The notes beneath the pieces are model-generated. The model had not been told where the DNA came from. It searched no databases and saw nothing but the letters and a program-made list of their open reading frames with translations. A stretch of DNA of 59,102 bases from DASQWC01 sp035640475. Lineage in GTDB: Bacteria > Actinomycetota > JAICYB01. Below, one piece after another: positions 9,034 through 17,416 of the stretch; the first letter of the stretch is position 1, and every line of letters starts with the position of its first letter. The translations under genes and the position numbers were made by a program. Location of the stretch: the NCBI GenBank assembly GCA_035640475.1, contig DASQWC010000102.1, positions 1 to 59,102 of the forward strand. The letters are read 5' to 3'.

Positions 9034-9214
9034 CCGCTCGCGCGCCGCTCTAGCCCCACAAGTTCACCGCCGTCCCGGAAATCCACAGCCCTATCCACAG
9101 GCCATCCTCTTGCGCGTCCACAGGACGTGGGTGTCCAATCCCCACAACGTTCGGCGACCCTCCGTCGTTTACGCCGTGAGGTGACTCCGAACGGGGGATT
9201 GATCGTGTGAGCTG
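9034..9214. other. Intergenic spacer with DnaA-box-like repeats
   Basis: 181 bp without a supported gene after pup. It holds four near-copies of a (T/C)NATCCACA-type 9-mer, at about 9079-9087, 9091-9099, 9114-9122 and 9138-9146. The best copy (CTATCCACA, 9091-9099) differs at one base from the E. coli DnaA box. No hairpin with a U-run was found. Confidence 0.4.
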
Positions 9215-9685
9215 GTGGGCACGGGGTGGGGCGATGAGCGCGAGGGCTCGTTGATCAACGGGCGGCACCCATACCGGAAGCTGAGCTTCGCCATCGTCGT
9301 GCTCGCCTGCTGGATCATCGGCCTCTTCGGACTCGATCGCTCCCGGATGTCCTCCTTCCAGCTCCCGATCGTCGTCCTCGCCGGACTCCTCGGCTACCTG
9401 GTCGTCGTCGTGATCCGTCACAAGCTGGAAGACGCGCGCGCCGGGCTCGAGAGCAAGGACGACGTCGCGCACAACTGCGTCGTCATCAAGCGATTCGGGG
9501 AAGCACGGGCACCGCAATACCCGTCGGTGAAGATCCTCGAGTCCAGGGTCGCCGAGGTGCCGCCGACCTCCGGGCCCGAGCCGCTTGTCATCGACGTCGT
9601 GGCCCCGACACGGGCACCGAGCCGTCGTCGTCCCGCAAAGAAAGCGACGGCGGCGATGAACTACATCCCGCTCACCGGGATCTGA
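9215..9685 (+). CDS. Hypothetical membrane protein, two transmembrane segments
   Basis: 156 residues, family not recognised. A short N-terminal stretch is followed by two hydrophobic segments (about residues 23-42, FAIVVLACWIIGLFGL, and 48-66, LPIVVLAGLLGYLVVVVI), then a charged cytoplasmic-looking tail rich in Ala, Pro and Arg. GTG 9215 is the longest start; the protein could begin further in, at the GTG or Leu codons before ING. It lies alone between pup and a short-chain dehydrogenase. Confidence 0.5.
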   Translation: MGTGWGDEREGSLINGRHPYRKLSFAIVVLACWIIGLFGLDRSRMSSFQLPIVVLAGLLGYLVVVVIRHKLEDARAGLESKDDVAHNCVVIKRFGEARAPQYPSVKILESRVAEVPPTSGPEPLVIDVVAPTRAPSRRRPAKKATAAMNYIPLTGI

Positions 9686-9714
9686 TTCCCGCGGGGTAGC
9701 ATGACCCCGCACAC

Positions 9715-10473
9715 ATGAGCGGCAAAGTTGCGGTTGTCACGGGCGCCAGCCGCGGAATCGGCAAGCGGCTGAGCGAGGATCTCGCCTCCAACGGGTACGA
9801 CGTCGTCTGCACCGCGCGCTCGTCCAGCGACTCGCCGGGCAAGCTGCCGGGAACGATCGACGAGACCGCATCACTCGTGGAGGCCGCCGGCGCGAAGGCG
9901 ATGCCGGTGGCGCTCGACGTCCGGGACGAAGATGCGGTCACTGCATTGGCCGACCGTGTCTTCACCGAGTGGGGGCAGGTCGACCTGCTGATCAACAACG
10001 CAGCCGTCGCACCGCCTGGGTTGTCACTCCAGGAGCCGGTGAAGCGCTGGAAGCTCGCCGTCGACGTCAATGTGAACGGGCCCTTCTATTTCATGCACGC
10101 GTTCGCTCCTCTGATGAACGAAGGGCGCGTGATCAACATCTCCTCCGGCGCGTCACTCGCTCCGCAGTTCGAGCGCGCGAGCTATACGGTCACGAAGCGC
10201 GCCCTCGAGGCGCTGACCGAATGCCACGCATGGGAGCTGCGGAACAAGGTAGCCGTGAATTGCATCCAGCTCGAGCTCTCCGTGTGGACCGAGGGCTATA
10301 CCGCCACGCTCGGTGAAGGAAACTACGCGGGGTTCGAGGACCCGGTCATCATGTCGGACGCCGTGCTGTGGCTCGCCGAGCAGCCGATCGACTACACGGG
10401 GCATGTCCTTACGATCGCGAAAATGCGAGAGATGGGTGTCGTTCGTCCCGTGACGCAGGTGGGTCGGACCTGA
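9715..10473 (+). CDS. Short-chain dehydrogenase/reductase
   Basis: 252-residue classical SDR. The nucleotide-binding TGASRGIG is at residues 9-16, NNAA at 95-98, the catalytic Ser about 144-145, and YTVTK gives Tyr158 and Lys162. Substrate unknown. A TAGCAT -10-like element lies 12 nt before ATG 9715. The following membrane-protein gene overlaps or abuts its stop codon, so the two are likely co-transcribed. Confidence 0.88.
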   Translation: MSGKVAVVTGASRGIGKRLSEDLASNGYDVVCTARSSSDSPGKLPGTIDETASLVEAAGAKAMPVALDVRDEDAVTALADRVFTEWGQVDLLINNAAVAPPGLSLQEPVKRWKLAVDVNVNGPFYFMHAFAPLMNEGRVINISSGASLAPQFERASYTVTKRALEALTECHAWELRNKVAVNCIQLELSVWTEGYTATLGEGNYAGFEDPVIMSDAVLWLAEQPIDYTGHVLTIAKMREMGVVRPVTQVGRT

Positions 10474-11054
10474 GAGACAGATCTCCCGTCGCACGAGTCA
10501 TCGCCTTCGGCGGGCTCGCGCTCGCCGGGCTGGTGGGTGGTCACGCGCTCGGGTACGCATTAGCGGTTCCCGATCCGCAGCATCGCGCCGCCTTCCTGGT
10601 CGACACGGGCCACGCCTACCTTCCGTCGTTGTCCTGGGCCGCGGTGGTGTGCGGGCTGGCCGCGCTCATTGCCGGCGTCGCAGCGGGCTTCTTCCACCGG
10701 GGCCACGCGCAGGCTGACTGGCGCACGGTTGCCCGCAGCGTTGTTGCGATGCAGGCCGGGGCTTTCGTTCTCGTCGAGCTCATCGAGCGCCTGGCCGCCG
10801 GTGCTTCGCTCGGCACGCTCTCGCCGTCTTTGTTGCTGATCGGCGTCGCCGTCCAGCTAGTGGTAGGTCTCATCGTGGCCGGACTGCTCGTCGGCCTCCG
10901 TCGCGTGGGCGCGAGCCTCCGAGCCACCGTTCGCATCGTCACCGTGCGCGCAGCGCCCCGGGCGATGCCGCGTTCGCGCCTGCTCGTCCGCAAGACGTGG
11001 TACCAGTCGTCGAATCGAGTTCGGGCACCGCCGTCCTCCGCGGCAGCCGCCTGA
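10470..11054 (+). CDS. Hypothetical multi-span membrane protein (probable CTG start)
   Basis: About 194 residues with four hydrophobic segments (ARVIAFGGLALAGLVGG; WAAVVCGLAALIAGVAAGF; SVVAMQAGAFVLVELI; LLLIGVAVQLVVGLIVAGLLVGL) and a basic tail. I do not recognise the family. The only ATG/GTG/TTG before the first membrane segment is GTG 10368, deep inside the upstream gene. CTG 10470 overlaps the upstream TGA (CTGA), has AGGTGG 7-8 nt ahead and puts a short basic stretch before the first segment. GTG 10533 would cut that segment in two. It opens the copper/redox membrane gene group. Confidence 0.55.
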   Translation: MRDRSPVARVIAFGGLALAGLVGGHALGYALAVPDPQHRAAFLVDTGHAYLPSLSWAAVVCGLAALIAGVAAGFFHRGHAQADWRTVARSVVAMQAGAFVLVELIERLAAGASLGTLSPSLLLIGVAVQLVVGLIVAGLLVGLRRVGASLRATVRIVTVRAAPRAMPRSRLLVRKTWYQSSNRVRAPPSSAAAA

Positions 11055-11084
11055 CGTAACCCCAACTCATCCCGGAGGCTTCCA

Positions 11085-11687
11085 ATGAGGCGTTTCTCGC
11101 CATTTCTCGTTGTTCTTGCTCTCGCACTACCGCTCGCCGGTCGCGCGGAGGCGCACGGCCACCGCGAGGTCGGTGATCACGGTTGGACGGTCGGCTGGGC
11201 CGCCGAACCTGCCTTCGCCGGGCAGCCGAACGCCGTCCAGCTCCTCCTCGAGCACGAAAACGGCGAGCCTGCCGAAGGCGCCGAGAAGGACCTGAAGGTC
11301 ACCGTGAGCGTCGGCGACGCTGAGACCGAGCCCCTCCAGCTGAGGACGGTCTTCGACTCCCCTGGGGAGTATCGGGCGGACATCATCCCGACGGTTCCCG
11401 GGGACTACACGTTCCACTTCACCGGCGAGATACAGGGAGTGAAGGTCGACGAGACATTCACCGCTTCCAAGGACGACTTCTCTCTCATCGAAGGGACGGG
11501 CGATCTTGCGTTCCCGAAGCAGGCCCCGACCAATACAGAGCTCGCCGAGCGGCTCGAGAACATCCAACGAACGGCAAACGACGCGAAGGATGCGATCACC
11601 CTGCCGCGTGTCGCGGCGATCGTGGGCGTTGTGCTCGCTTTGGTCGCGATCGCACTCGCGGCTCGTCCTCGAAGGGGAAGCAGCTGA
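11085..11687 (+). CDS. Exported YtkA/FixH-like protein with C-terminal anchor
   Basis: 200 residues: signal peptide (residues 1-23, MRRFSPFLVVLALALPLAGR), an immunoglobulin-like extracellular domain of the YtkA type (PGEYRADIIPTVPGDYTFHFTG), a short helix, and one C-terminal transmembrane segment (about 172-193) with a basic tail. Genes of this type often accompany copC/copD, as here. The His-rich mature N-terminus (HGHREVGDHGW) could bind metal. GGAGG lies just before ATG 11085. The function is inferred from neighbours, not shown. Confidence 0.65.
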   Translation: MRRFSPFLVVLALALPLAGRAEAHGHREVGDHGWTVGWAAEPAFAGQPNAVQLLLEHENGEPAEGAEKDLKVTVSVGDAETEPLQLRTVFDSPGEYRADIIPTVPGDYTFHFTGEIQGVKVDETFTASKDDFSLIEGTGDLAFPKQAPTNTELAERLENIQRTANDAKDAITLPRVAAIVGVVLALVAIALAARPRRGSS

Positions 11688-13606
11688 CGCGACGTCTTCT
11701 GATAGCGGCGCTCGTCGGCGGCGCGGCGATGCTGTGGGCATCGCCGCCGGCCGGCGCGCACGCGCTTCTCGTTTCGTCCGAGCCGTCCGACGGAGCAGGT
11801 CTGCAGGGACCTCCGAGCGCGGTGACGCTCACGTTCACCGAGGAACCCGACGTCCGTTTGTCGACGGTCACGGTGCTCGACTCGGACGGCCGCAAGCACG
11901 AACGGGGTGCGCTGTCGGCCGTCGAAGGCGAGCCTCGCAAACTTCGGGTCGCGGTCGGTGGCCTCGACCGAGGCGTCTTCACGGTCAGCTGGCGCGTCGT
12001 GTCTCGGGTGGACGGCCACTTCACCGCCGGCGCGTACGCCTTCGGTGTCCGTGTCGATCCGACGGCGATCGAGCGGGCCGCGACGACACAGCCGAAGTCC
12101 GCGCCGATCCAGCCGTTGGAGGCGGCCGGCAGGTTCCTTCTGTACCTCGGCCTGCTCGCCGCGGCCGGCAGCGCGTGGGTGGGAGGTCTCCTGTTTCCGG
12201 ACACTCCATCACGCGCGCGGCGGCTGCTCTTGGGCGGTGGCGTCGTCGCTTTGATCGGGCTGGTCGTGCTCGCCATCGCGCAGCGCGACGCGTCCGGCGC
12301 CCCGTGGGATTCGTTCCTCGGGGCACCGATCGGCAGGGCCGTCATCGGACGCGTGCTCGGCCTGATCGCCCTGGGCGCCGGCGTGCTCCTTGTGCTTCGC
12401 ACCCGCATGCGGCGGATCGGCTCGGTCGTCGCCGTTGCTGCCGCGTTCTGGACGATCGCCGTTCATGCCTCAGCGGGCCACGCCGACACCGGAGAGTTCG
12501 CAGCCGTCAAGGTCGCCACGCAACTCGTTCACTTCGGCGCCGCGACCGTCTGGATCGGGGGCCTGGCCGCGCTCCTGGCCGCGGTGGGAACAGCGCCGGA
12601 CGAAACGAAAGCCCGCGCCGTCCGACGGTTCTCGATCGTCGCCGGGGTGTCTCTGGCCGTCGTCGCCGGAACGGGCGTCGCGCGTGCGATCGCCGAGGTC
12701 GGCTCGTGGCGCGCGCTCGTGCAGACGAGCTACGGCAAGATCGTCATCGCCAAGATCGCCGGAGGCGGCACCCTTGCGCTCCTCGGCGCCCGGAATCGCT
12801 GGTGGAGCGTTCCGCGCGCGCCTGAGTCCTTGCGCGGCCTCCGCCGGGTGTCCCGCGTCGAGCTGTCGGTCGCCGGCGCCGTCCTTGCCCTGACGGCGGT
12901 GCTCTCGAGCTTGGTTCCCGCCAAGTCGGTGTCACTCGCGCGGCCGTCATCGATCGAGCTCACCGGATCCGATTTCGCGGAGTCGGTACGGGTGCGCTTG
13001 GAGATCGCGCCCGGCTCGGCGGGCGCGAATGTCTTCACCGTCCGGCCGGAGGTGCTCAGGGGACCCAAAGCCGTTCGGGGCATAACGCTGCGCTTGTCGT
13101 CGCGGCGTGCCGGCATCGCGGACGTCCCGGTTCGGCTCAGACGCCGGGGTGAGGAATGGACGGCCCGCAGCGCCGGCGTCCCGCTTCCGGGTACGTGGCA
13201 GGTCGTCGTCTTCGTCGATCGAGGAGCCGACTCGGTCGAGATCCCGCTGAGGTTCCACACGCGCTGCCCGACGCCGGCGCCGTCGGGACCGTCGACGCCG
13301 CGTATCTACGACATCCGTCATCCGGACGGCACGAGCGTCCAGACGTACGCCGATCCGGGAAGGCCGGGACGCAACGAGGTCCATTTCACGTTCTTCGATG
13401 CCGAAGGAAAGGAGCTGCCGATGGCCGACGATCCGAGGATCGACGGATTCCTCGAGAGCTCGAAGCCGCTCGACGTGCGCAGGTTCTCGGCCGGACACTT
13501 CGTGGCCGGCGCTCGACTCGGGGCCGGCGAGTGGATCTTCGACTTCGACGGCCAGACACGGGCCGGCGATGCGCTGACCGTATGCTTCTCGGACGAGATC
13601 AGATGA
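11684..13606 (+). CDS. CopC-CopD fusion, copper resistance/transport membrane protein
   Basis: About 640 residues. A CopC domain (mature start HALLVSSEPSDG, whose first His is a copper ligand in the family) is followed by a CopD domain with about eight membrane segments (signature FGAATVWIGGLAAL near residue 285). A soluble tail of about 220 residues follows (roughly 415-640), which I do not recognise. The first ATG (11729) falls inside the signal peptide. CTG 11684, overlapping the upstream TGA as CTGA, gives a complete signal sequence TRRLLIAALVGGAAMLW, so a CTG start is likely. It probably takes up or handles copper at the membrane. Confidence 0.85.
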   Translation: MTRRLLIAALVGGAAMLWASPPAGAHALLVSSEPSDGAGLQGPPSAVTLTFTEEPDVRLSTVTVLDSDGRKHERGALSAVEGEPRKLRVAVGGLDRGVFTVSWRVVSRVDGHFTAGAYAFGVRVDPTAIERAATTQPKSAPIQPLEAAGRFLLYLGLLAAAGSAWVGGLLFPDTPSRARRLLLGGGVVALIGLVVLAIAQRDASGAPWDSFLGAPIGRAVIGRVLGLIALGAGVLLVLRTRMRRIGSVVAVAAAFWTIAVHASAGHADTGEFAAVKVATQLVHFGAATVWIGGLAALLAAVGTAPDETKARAVRRFSIVAGVSLAVVAGTGVARAIAEVGSWRALVQTSYGKIVIAKIAGGGTLALLGARNRWWSVPRAPESLRGLRRVSRVELSVAGAVLALTAVLSSLVPAKSVSLARPSSIELTGSDFAESVRVRLEIAPGSAGANVFTVRPEVLRGPKAVRGITLRLSSRRAGIADVPVRLRRRGEEWTARSAGVPLPGTWQVVVFVDRGADSVEIPLRFHTRCPTPAPSGPSTPRIYDIRHPDGTSVQTYADPGRPGRNEVHFTFFDAEGKELPMADDPRIDGFLESSKPLDVRRFSAGHFVAGARLGAGEWIFDFDGQTRAGDALTVCFSDEIR

Positions 13607-14004
13607 GCCGTCCGATTCGCCTCGTCCTCGCGATCGCACTCGTCGCCGGCTTCGCGTCGTGCTCGTCGAATGAGCCTCAAGCATCACGACCCAGCTCGAG
13701 CGCGACCGTCGAGATCATCGAGCCGCAACCGAACGCCGTGGTGAGCGGCGACACCATCGATATCCGCGTGAAGCTGACCGGGGGCCGGGTCGTCAAAGAA
13801 GTGAGCCGCAACCTCAACGAGACGGAGGGGCACCTGCATGTGTCCGTCGACGGCGCGATCCTGAGCCAGACGTACGGACTCTCCCAGGAGATCGATGCAC
13901 CCAAGCCGGGCAAGCATCTCCTGCAAGTGGAGTTCGTAGCGAAGGACCATGGACCCTTCGAGCCCCGGGTCCTGACCTCGTCACCGTTCGAGGTGAAGAG
14001 GTGA
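13603..14004 (+). CDS. Small exported lipoprotein
   Basis: 133 residues. The signal peptide is followed by a lipobox-like FASC (Cys about residue 20) and a Ser-rich linker, then a single beta-sandwich-like domain (VEIIEPQPNAVVSGDTIDI, ending HLLQVEFVAKDHGPFEPRV). It overlaps the CopCD stop by 4 nt (ATGA) and the next start by 4 nt (GTGA), so it belongs to the copper-type operon. The family is unassigned; a role as a periplasmic partner of CopCD is only inferred from position. Confidence 0.7.
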   Translation: MSRPIRLVLAIALVAGFASCSSNEPQASRPSSSATVEIIEPQPNAVVSGDTIDIRVKLTGGRVVKEVSRNLNETEGHLHVSVDGAILSQTYGLSQEIDAPKPGKHLLQVEFVAKDHGPFEPRVLTSSPFEVKR

Positions 14005-14498
14005 GCGCCTTGGCGATCGCTTTGGCGACGGTCGCTCTCGCCGTTCGAACGGTAGGGGACTGGTCGTGGCTCGTCGTGGTCTCCGGCGGCGCCGCGGGAC
14101 TGACGGTACCGGTCATGCGCACGATCGACCGGTCAACGATGAGGTGGTTGGTCGTGACCGCCGCGGGAGTTGCGCTCTTTGCCTTGACGCGCACGTTGTG
14201 GGCGATGCAGATCTCGGGCGGACGTGCTGCCATCGTCGTAGGTGTCGTGGCCGGCGTCGCTGAAGAGGCGCTGTTTCGCCGCGGGCTGTACGGGCTCTTG
14301 GAGCGATGGGGCGCTCACGCCGCCGTCCTGGGCAGCGCGGCGCTGTTCGGGCTGGTGCATGTTCCGTTGTACGGATGGCGCGCGCTGCCCCTCGATGTGG
14401 CCGCGGGGCTGGTGTTCGGGTGGCAGCGATGGTCGTCCGGGTCGTGGACGGCTCCCGCCTGCACCCACGCGTTCGCGAACGCGGTGCAGTACCTGTGA
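14001..14498 (+). CDS. CPBP (CAAX-like) intramembrane metalloprotease
   Basis: 165-residue multi-span membrane protein with the family motifs EEALFRR (Glu88, Glu89, Arg93), a His in FGLVHVPLYG (His120), and HAFAN (His156). These are the residues that form the membrane-embedded catalytic site. GTG 14001 overlaps the lipoprotein stop, and the next start shares one base with this stop. Bacterial members are often linked to peptide processing or self-protection; no substrate is evident here. Confidence 0.82.
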   Translation: MSALAIALATVALAVRTVGDWSWLVVVSGGAAGLTVPVMRTIDRSTMRWLVVTAAGVALFALTRTLWAMQISGGRAAIVVGVVAGVAEEALFRRGLYGLLERWGAHAAVLGSAALFGLVHVPLYGWRALPLDVAAGLVFGWQRWSSGSWTAPACTHAFANAVQYL

Positions 14499-15715
14499 TG
14501 CGCCGGACGTCCGTGCTCATCGCGCTCGCGCTGGTTGCCGCGTCGTGCGGTGCCGGGGAGAGATCGATCGTCGTCGGTGCCGTGTACCCGACGGGAGGAC
14601 ACCAAGGCCCGGGCGGCATCGAGGAGTACCGGGGCGTCGAGCTCGCAGCCGAGTACGTGAATCGTAAGGGCGGGGGTGTCGGGGGCCGGCCGGTAAAGCT
14701 CGAGCTGCGTCCGGCCGAGCATCGCGAGCAGGCGCCGCGCGCGGTCGATGCGCTCGCGGATCGCGGAGTGCAGGTCGTTCTGGGGAGCTACGGAAGCACG
14801 ATCTCGGCTCCCGCGGCCAGCGCGGCCGCGCGAAGAGGCCTCGTGTTCTGGGAGACGGGCGCCGTCGGCGATCTTCCGATGGCGACCGCGCGGAGCAGTA
14901 GCGCATACCGATTCCCCGCGTCGGGACGGATTCTCGGCCGCCAGGCCGTTGCATTCGTCCGTGATCAACTGAACCTCGGTAGGACGAACACATACACCGT
15001 CGCGTACGTCGACGACGTGTACGGCAGGTCTGTCGGGCTCGGCGCGATCGACGAGATCGAGCGCAGCGGCCTTCGCCTGGGCGCACAATTGCCTTACGTG
15101 CTGACCTCCGTCGACTATGAAGGCCTCGTCGACCGCATCGCATCAGCGCGCACCGACATCTTGGTAGTTGCGTCCTACTTAGACGATGCGATCGCCTTGC
15201 GCCGGGCCGTCGTCAAGCGCGGGCTGAAGCTCAAGGCCAACATCGGGACGTCGTCCAGCTACTGCATGCTCCAATTCGGCGAGCTGCTGGGCAAAGACGC
15301 CGTCGGACTGTTCGCGTCCGACAAGCCGGACGGCGCGGCCGTCGACGCTCGCACGCTGTCCGAAGACGCCGCACAAGCTCTGATCTGGGCGCGCCGCAGC
15401 TACCGCGAGCGATTCGACACGGGCATGACGGCCCCGGCGCTCACCGGCTTCTCGGGTGCGCTCGGCCTGTTCCGGTTCGTTCTGCCCCGCGCCGACGGCA
15501 CTTCCTCGCGCGCGATTGCTCGAGCGGCCCGAGACGTTGATGTTCCGCTCGGCGCCCTGCCCAACGGGAGCGGTCTTCGCTTCGAGAGCCGTCCGGGCGA
15601 GGTCCGGGCGAACCAGCGCGCGACCAGCGTCATCTGGGAGTGGGTCAACCCGAAGACCCGTGCGGTCGTCTGGCCACCGTCGCGTGCAACGCATGCCGTG
15701 GTGGCGCCGCATTGA
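14498..15715 (+). CDS. Lipoprotein substrate-binding protein, Leu/Ile/Val-binding type
   Basis: 405 residues. A signal peptide with lipobox AASC (Cys about 17) is followed by a periplasmic-binding-protein type I fold (IVVGAVYPTGG, VELAAEYVNRKGG, GVQVVLGSYGS, VAYVDDVYGRSV). This family normally delivers amino acids or small carboxylates to an ABC importer, but no permease or ATPase gene lies nearby. It may serve a distant transporter or act as a sensor. The start is ATG 14498. Confidence 0.84.
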   Translation: MRRTSVLIALALVAASCGAGERSIVVGAVYPTGGHQGPGGIEEYRGVELAAEYVNRKGGGVGGRPVKLELRPAEHREQAPRAVDALADRGVQVVLGSYGSTISAPAASAAARRGLVFWETGAVGDLPMATARSSSAYRFPASGRILGRQAVAFVRDQLNLGRTNTYTVAYVDDVYGRSVGLGAIDEIERSGLRLGAQLPYVLTSVDYEGLVDRIASARTDILVVASYLDDAIALRRAVVKRGLKLKANIGTSSSYCMLQFGELLGKDAVGLFASDKPDGAAVDARTLSEDAAQALIWARRSYRERFDTGMTAPALTGFSGALGLFRFVLPRADGTSSRAIARAARDVDVPLGALPNGSGLRFESRPGEVRANQRATSVIWEWVNPKTRAVVWPPSRATHAVVAPH

Positions 15716-16452
15716 CGCGCCGCCACATCGCGTACGGACTGGCGGCCGCGGCCGCCTATGTCGGAGCCGCTTTCGCACTGTCGGCGTCCGGAGTGCTGCC
15801 CATCAGGCCGCTGTACGACGGACTGGCGCCGCCGGCACCGTACCGCTACGTCCGTCCTCCCGCAGATCTGGCCGAGGACAACGAGAAGCCGCTGGGCGCT
15901 CGAGGCGCGCTGGAGGTAGGCAAGAAGGGGTCGGCCGCGCGAAGCGTTCCGACCGGCGACGGCCAAATGCTCGTCGTGTTTCCGGAGAAGGCCATCCCGG
16001 CCTTGCGGGATGAGACGCGTGTGAACGTCGACATCCTTCCGGTCGACCCCGCGCGCCTGGCCGCGCCCCCGGAGGGCCTGAAGATCGACGGGAACGCGTA
16101 CGTCGTCTCGGCCGTCTACGCGAAGTCGAAGAAGAGAGCCGTTCCGGAGCTCTCGGTAACGGTCGTGCTGCGCTACCCGATGCACGCCACGCGAGTCGTC
16201 CGCCTCGATGGCCGCTCGTGGAGACCGCTGGGCACGCAAACCGCACAAGCAAGTCTGCAAGTGTTCGCCGACTCGAAGAAGCTCGGCACCTTCGCCGCCG
16301 CCGGCCCGCCGGCGCCGAGTCGCGCGTGGATCGCCTACGTCGCAGCGGCGGGGGGAGTCGCCGCCGGCGTCGCCGGATTTCTCACGGGGCGGCGGCGGTC
16401 CCAGCGCCCGAAACAACGCCGGAAGGCCGTACGCCGCCGGAGGCCCCAGTGA
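15712..16452 (+). CDS. Hypothetical membrane-anchored extracytoplasmic protein
   Basis: 246 residues starting at TTG 15712 (TTGA overlap). One N-terminal hydrophobic segment (HIAYGLAAAAAYVGAAFAL) is followed by an extracytoplasmic domain of about 180 residues, a second membrane segment near 210-228, and a very basic tail of about 18 residues. No family recognised. Neighbouring overlaps place it in the same operon as the solute-binding protein. Confidence 0.6.
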   Translation: MTRRHIAYGLAAAAAYVGAAFALSASGVLPIRPLYDGLAPPAPYRYVRPPADLAEDNEKPLGARGALEVGKKGSAARSVPTGDGQMLVVFPEKAIPALRDETRVNVDILPVDPARLAAPPEGLKIDGNAYVVSAVYAKSKKRAVPELSVTVVLRYPMHATRVVRLDGRSWRPLGTQTAQASLQVFADSKKLGTFAAAGPPAPSRAWIAYVAAAGGVAAGVAGFLTGRRRSQRPKQRRKAVRRRRPQ

Positions 16453-16601
16453 AGCTGCGCATCCCGTTGAACAGACCCGTCCTCACCCATCAGGGCGGCT
16501 GGGACGAAGCGCTGATGATCTTTGGAATCCCAATCGTCCTCTTTACGATCATGCGCTGGCTGGCCGGCAGGAAGTCCAAGGACGAGAACGAGGCCGAGTA
16601 A
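16449..16601 (+). CDS. Small membrane protein, 50 residues
   Basis: GTG 16449 overlaps the previous stop (GTGA). The protein has a basic N-terminus (VKLRIPLNRP), one hydrophobic helix (ALMIFGIPIVLFTIMRWLAG) and a charged tail rich in Lys, Asp and Glu. The tight overlap, the clear helix and the position at the operon end support it as real. Function unknown. Confidence 0.6.
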   Translation: MKLRIPLNRPVLTHQGGWDEALMIFGIPIVLFTIMRWLAGRKSKDENEAE

Positions 16602-16627
16602 GTGCATCGTCTAGGCTTTCGGACGAC

Positions 16628-17416
16628 ATGACCGCACGTTCCGAGGGCGATGCCGGGCGTCTGGCATCCTCCTTCACCGATTTTCTTCGCACGGAGCGGC
16701 CGGATCTGTTGCCGCAGCCGTTCATCGGGCCCGTCGAGACAACGATGGCAACGACGATCCTCGCTGTGCGCCACGCCGGCGGCGTCGTCATGGCGGGCGA
16801 CAGGCGGGCGACCGAGGGCATGACGATTGCCCAGCGCGACATCGAGAAGGTCTTCCCGACCGACTCGCACTCCGCGATCGCGATCGCCGGCGTTGCCGGG
16901 CCCGCGACGGAGCTAGTCCGGCTCTTCCAGACCGAGCTCGAGTTCTACGAGAAGGTCGAAGGCGAGGCGCTCTCGCTCGCCGGAAAGGCGAACCATCTCG
17001 GACGGCTCATCCGCGCCAACCTGCCCGCGGCCATGCAGGGCCTCGTCATCGTGCCGATCTTCGCCGGCTTCGACACGCGGCGCGGTGAAGGTCGCATCTA
17101 CCGTTACGACGTCACCGGTGGACAGTCCGAGGAGACGGACTACCACGGGACCGGGTCCGGGGGCCGTGACGCGAAGAACTCGCTCAAGAAGCTCTACACC
17201 ACGGCCGCCGACATCGACCGAGCTCGAGCCGTCGAGATGGCCGTCGAGGCCCTCGCCGACGCGGCCGAGGAAGATGCAGCGACGGCCGGACCCGATCCGG
17301 TGCACGGGATCTACCCGACGGTGTACTCCATCGGTGCGGAGGGCGTCGCTCCCGTCGACGACGCCACAGTCGAACGCGTGTCGCGCGACGTCTTGGACCG
17401 GAGAACGAGGCGATGA
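16628..17416 (+). CDS. prcB: 20S proteasome beta subunit PrcB
   Basis: 262-residue precursor of the catalytic subunit. A propeptide of 41 residues ends at ETTMA, and autocleavage frees Thr42 (TTILAV), the N-terminal nucleophile. GGVVMAGDRRAT supplies the Asp17 and Lys33-region equivalents (the Lys is replaced by Arg-containing DRRAT, as in other actinobacterial PrcB, with Lys in EKVF). The rest follows the family (LPAAMQGLVIVPIFAGFD, GSGGRDAKNSLKKLY). ATG 16628 follows a TAGGCT -10-like element by 10 nt. It overlaps prcA by 4 nt. Confidence 0.95.
   Translation: MTARSEGDAGRLASSFTDFLRTERPDLLPQPFIGPVETTMATTILAVRHAGGVVMAGDRRATEGMTIAQRDIEKVFPTDSHSAIAIAGVAGPATELVRLFQTELEFYEKVEGEALSLAGKANHLGRLIRANLPAAMQGLVIVPIFAGFDTRRGEGRIYRYDVTGGQSEETDYHGTGSGGRDAKNSLKKLYTTAADIDRARAVEMAVEALADAAEEDAATAGPDPVHGIYPTVYSIGAEGVAPVDDATVERVSRDVLDRRTRR

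Noticed and set aside
9034..9214. Replication origin
   Set aside because: The DnaA-box-like copies are imperfect and there is no dnaA, dnaN or AT-rich unwinding region nearby; kept only as a repeat finding.
14498..15715. Complete ABC amino-acid importer
   Set aside because: Only the binding protein is present; no permease or ATPase gene follows.
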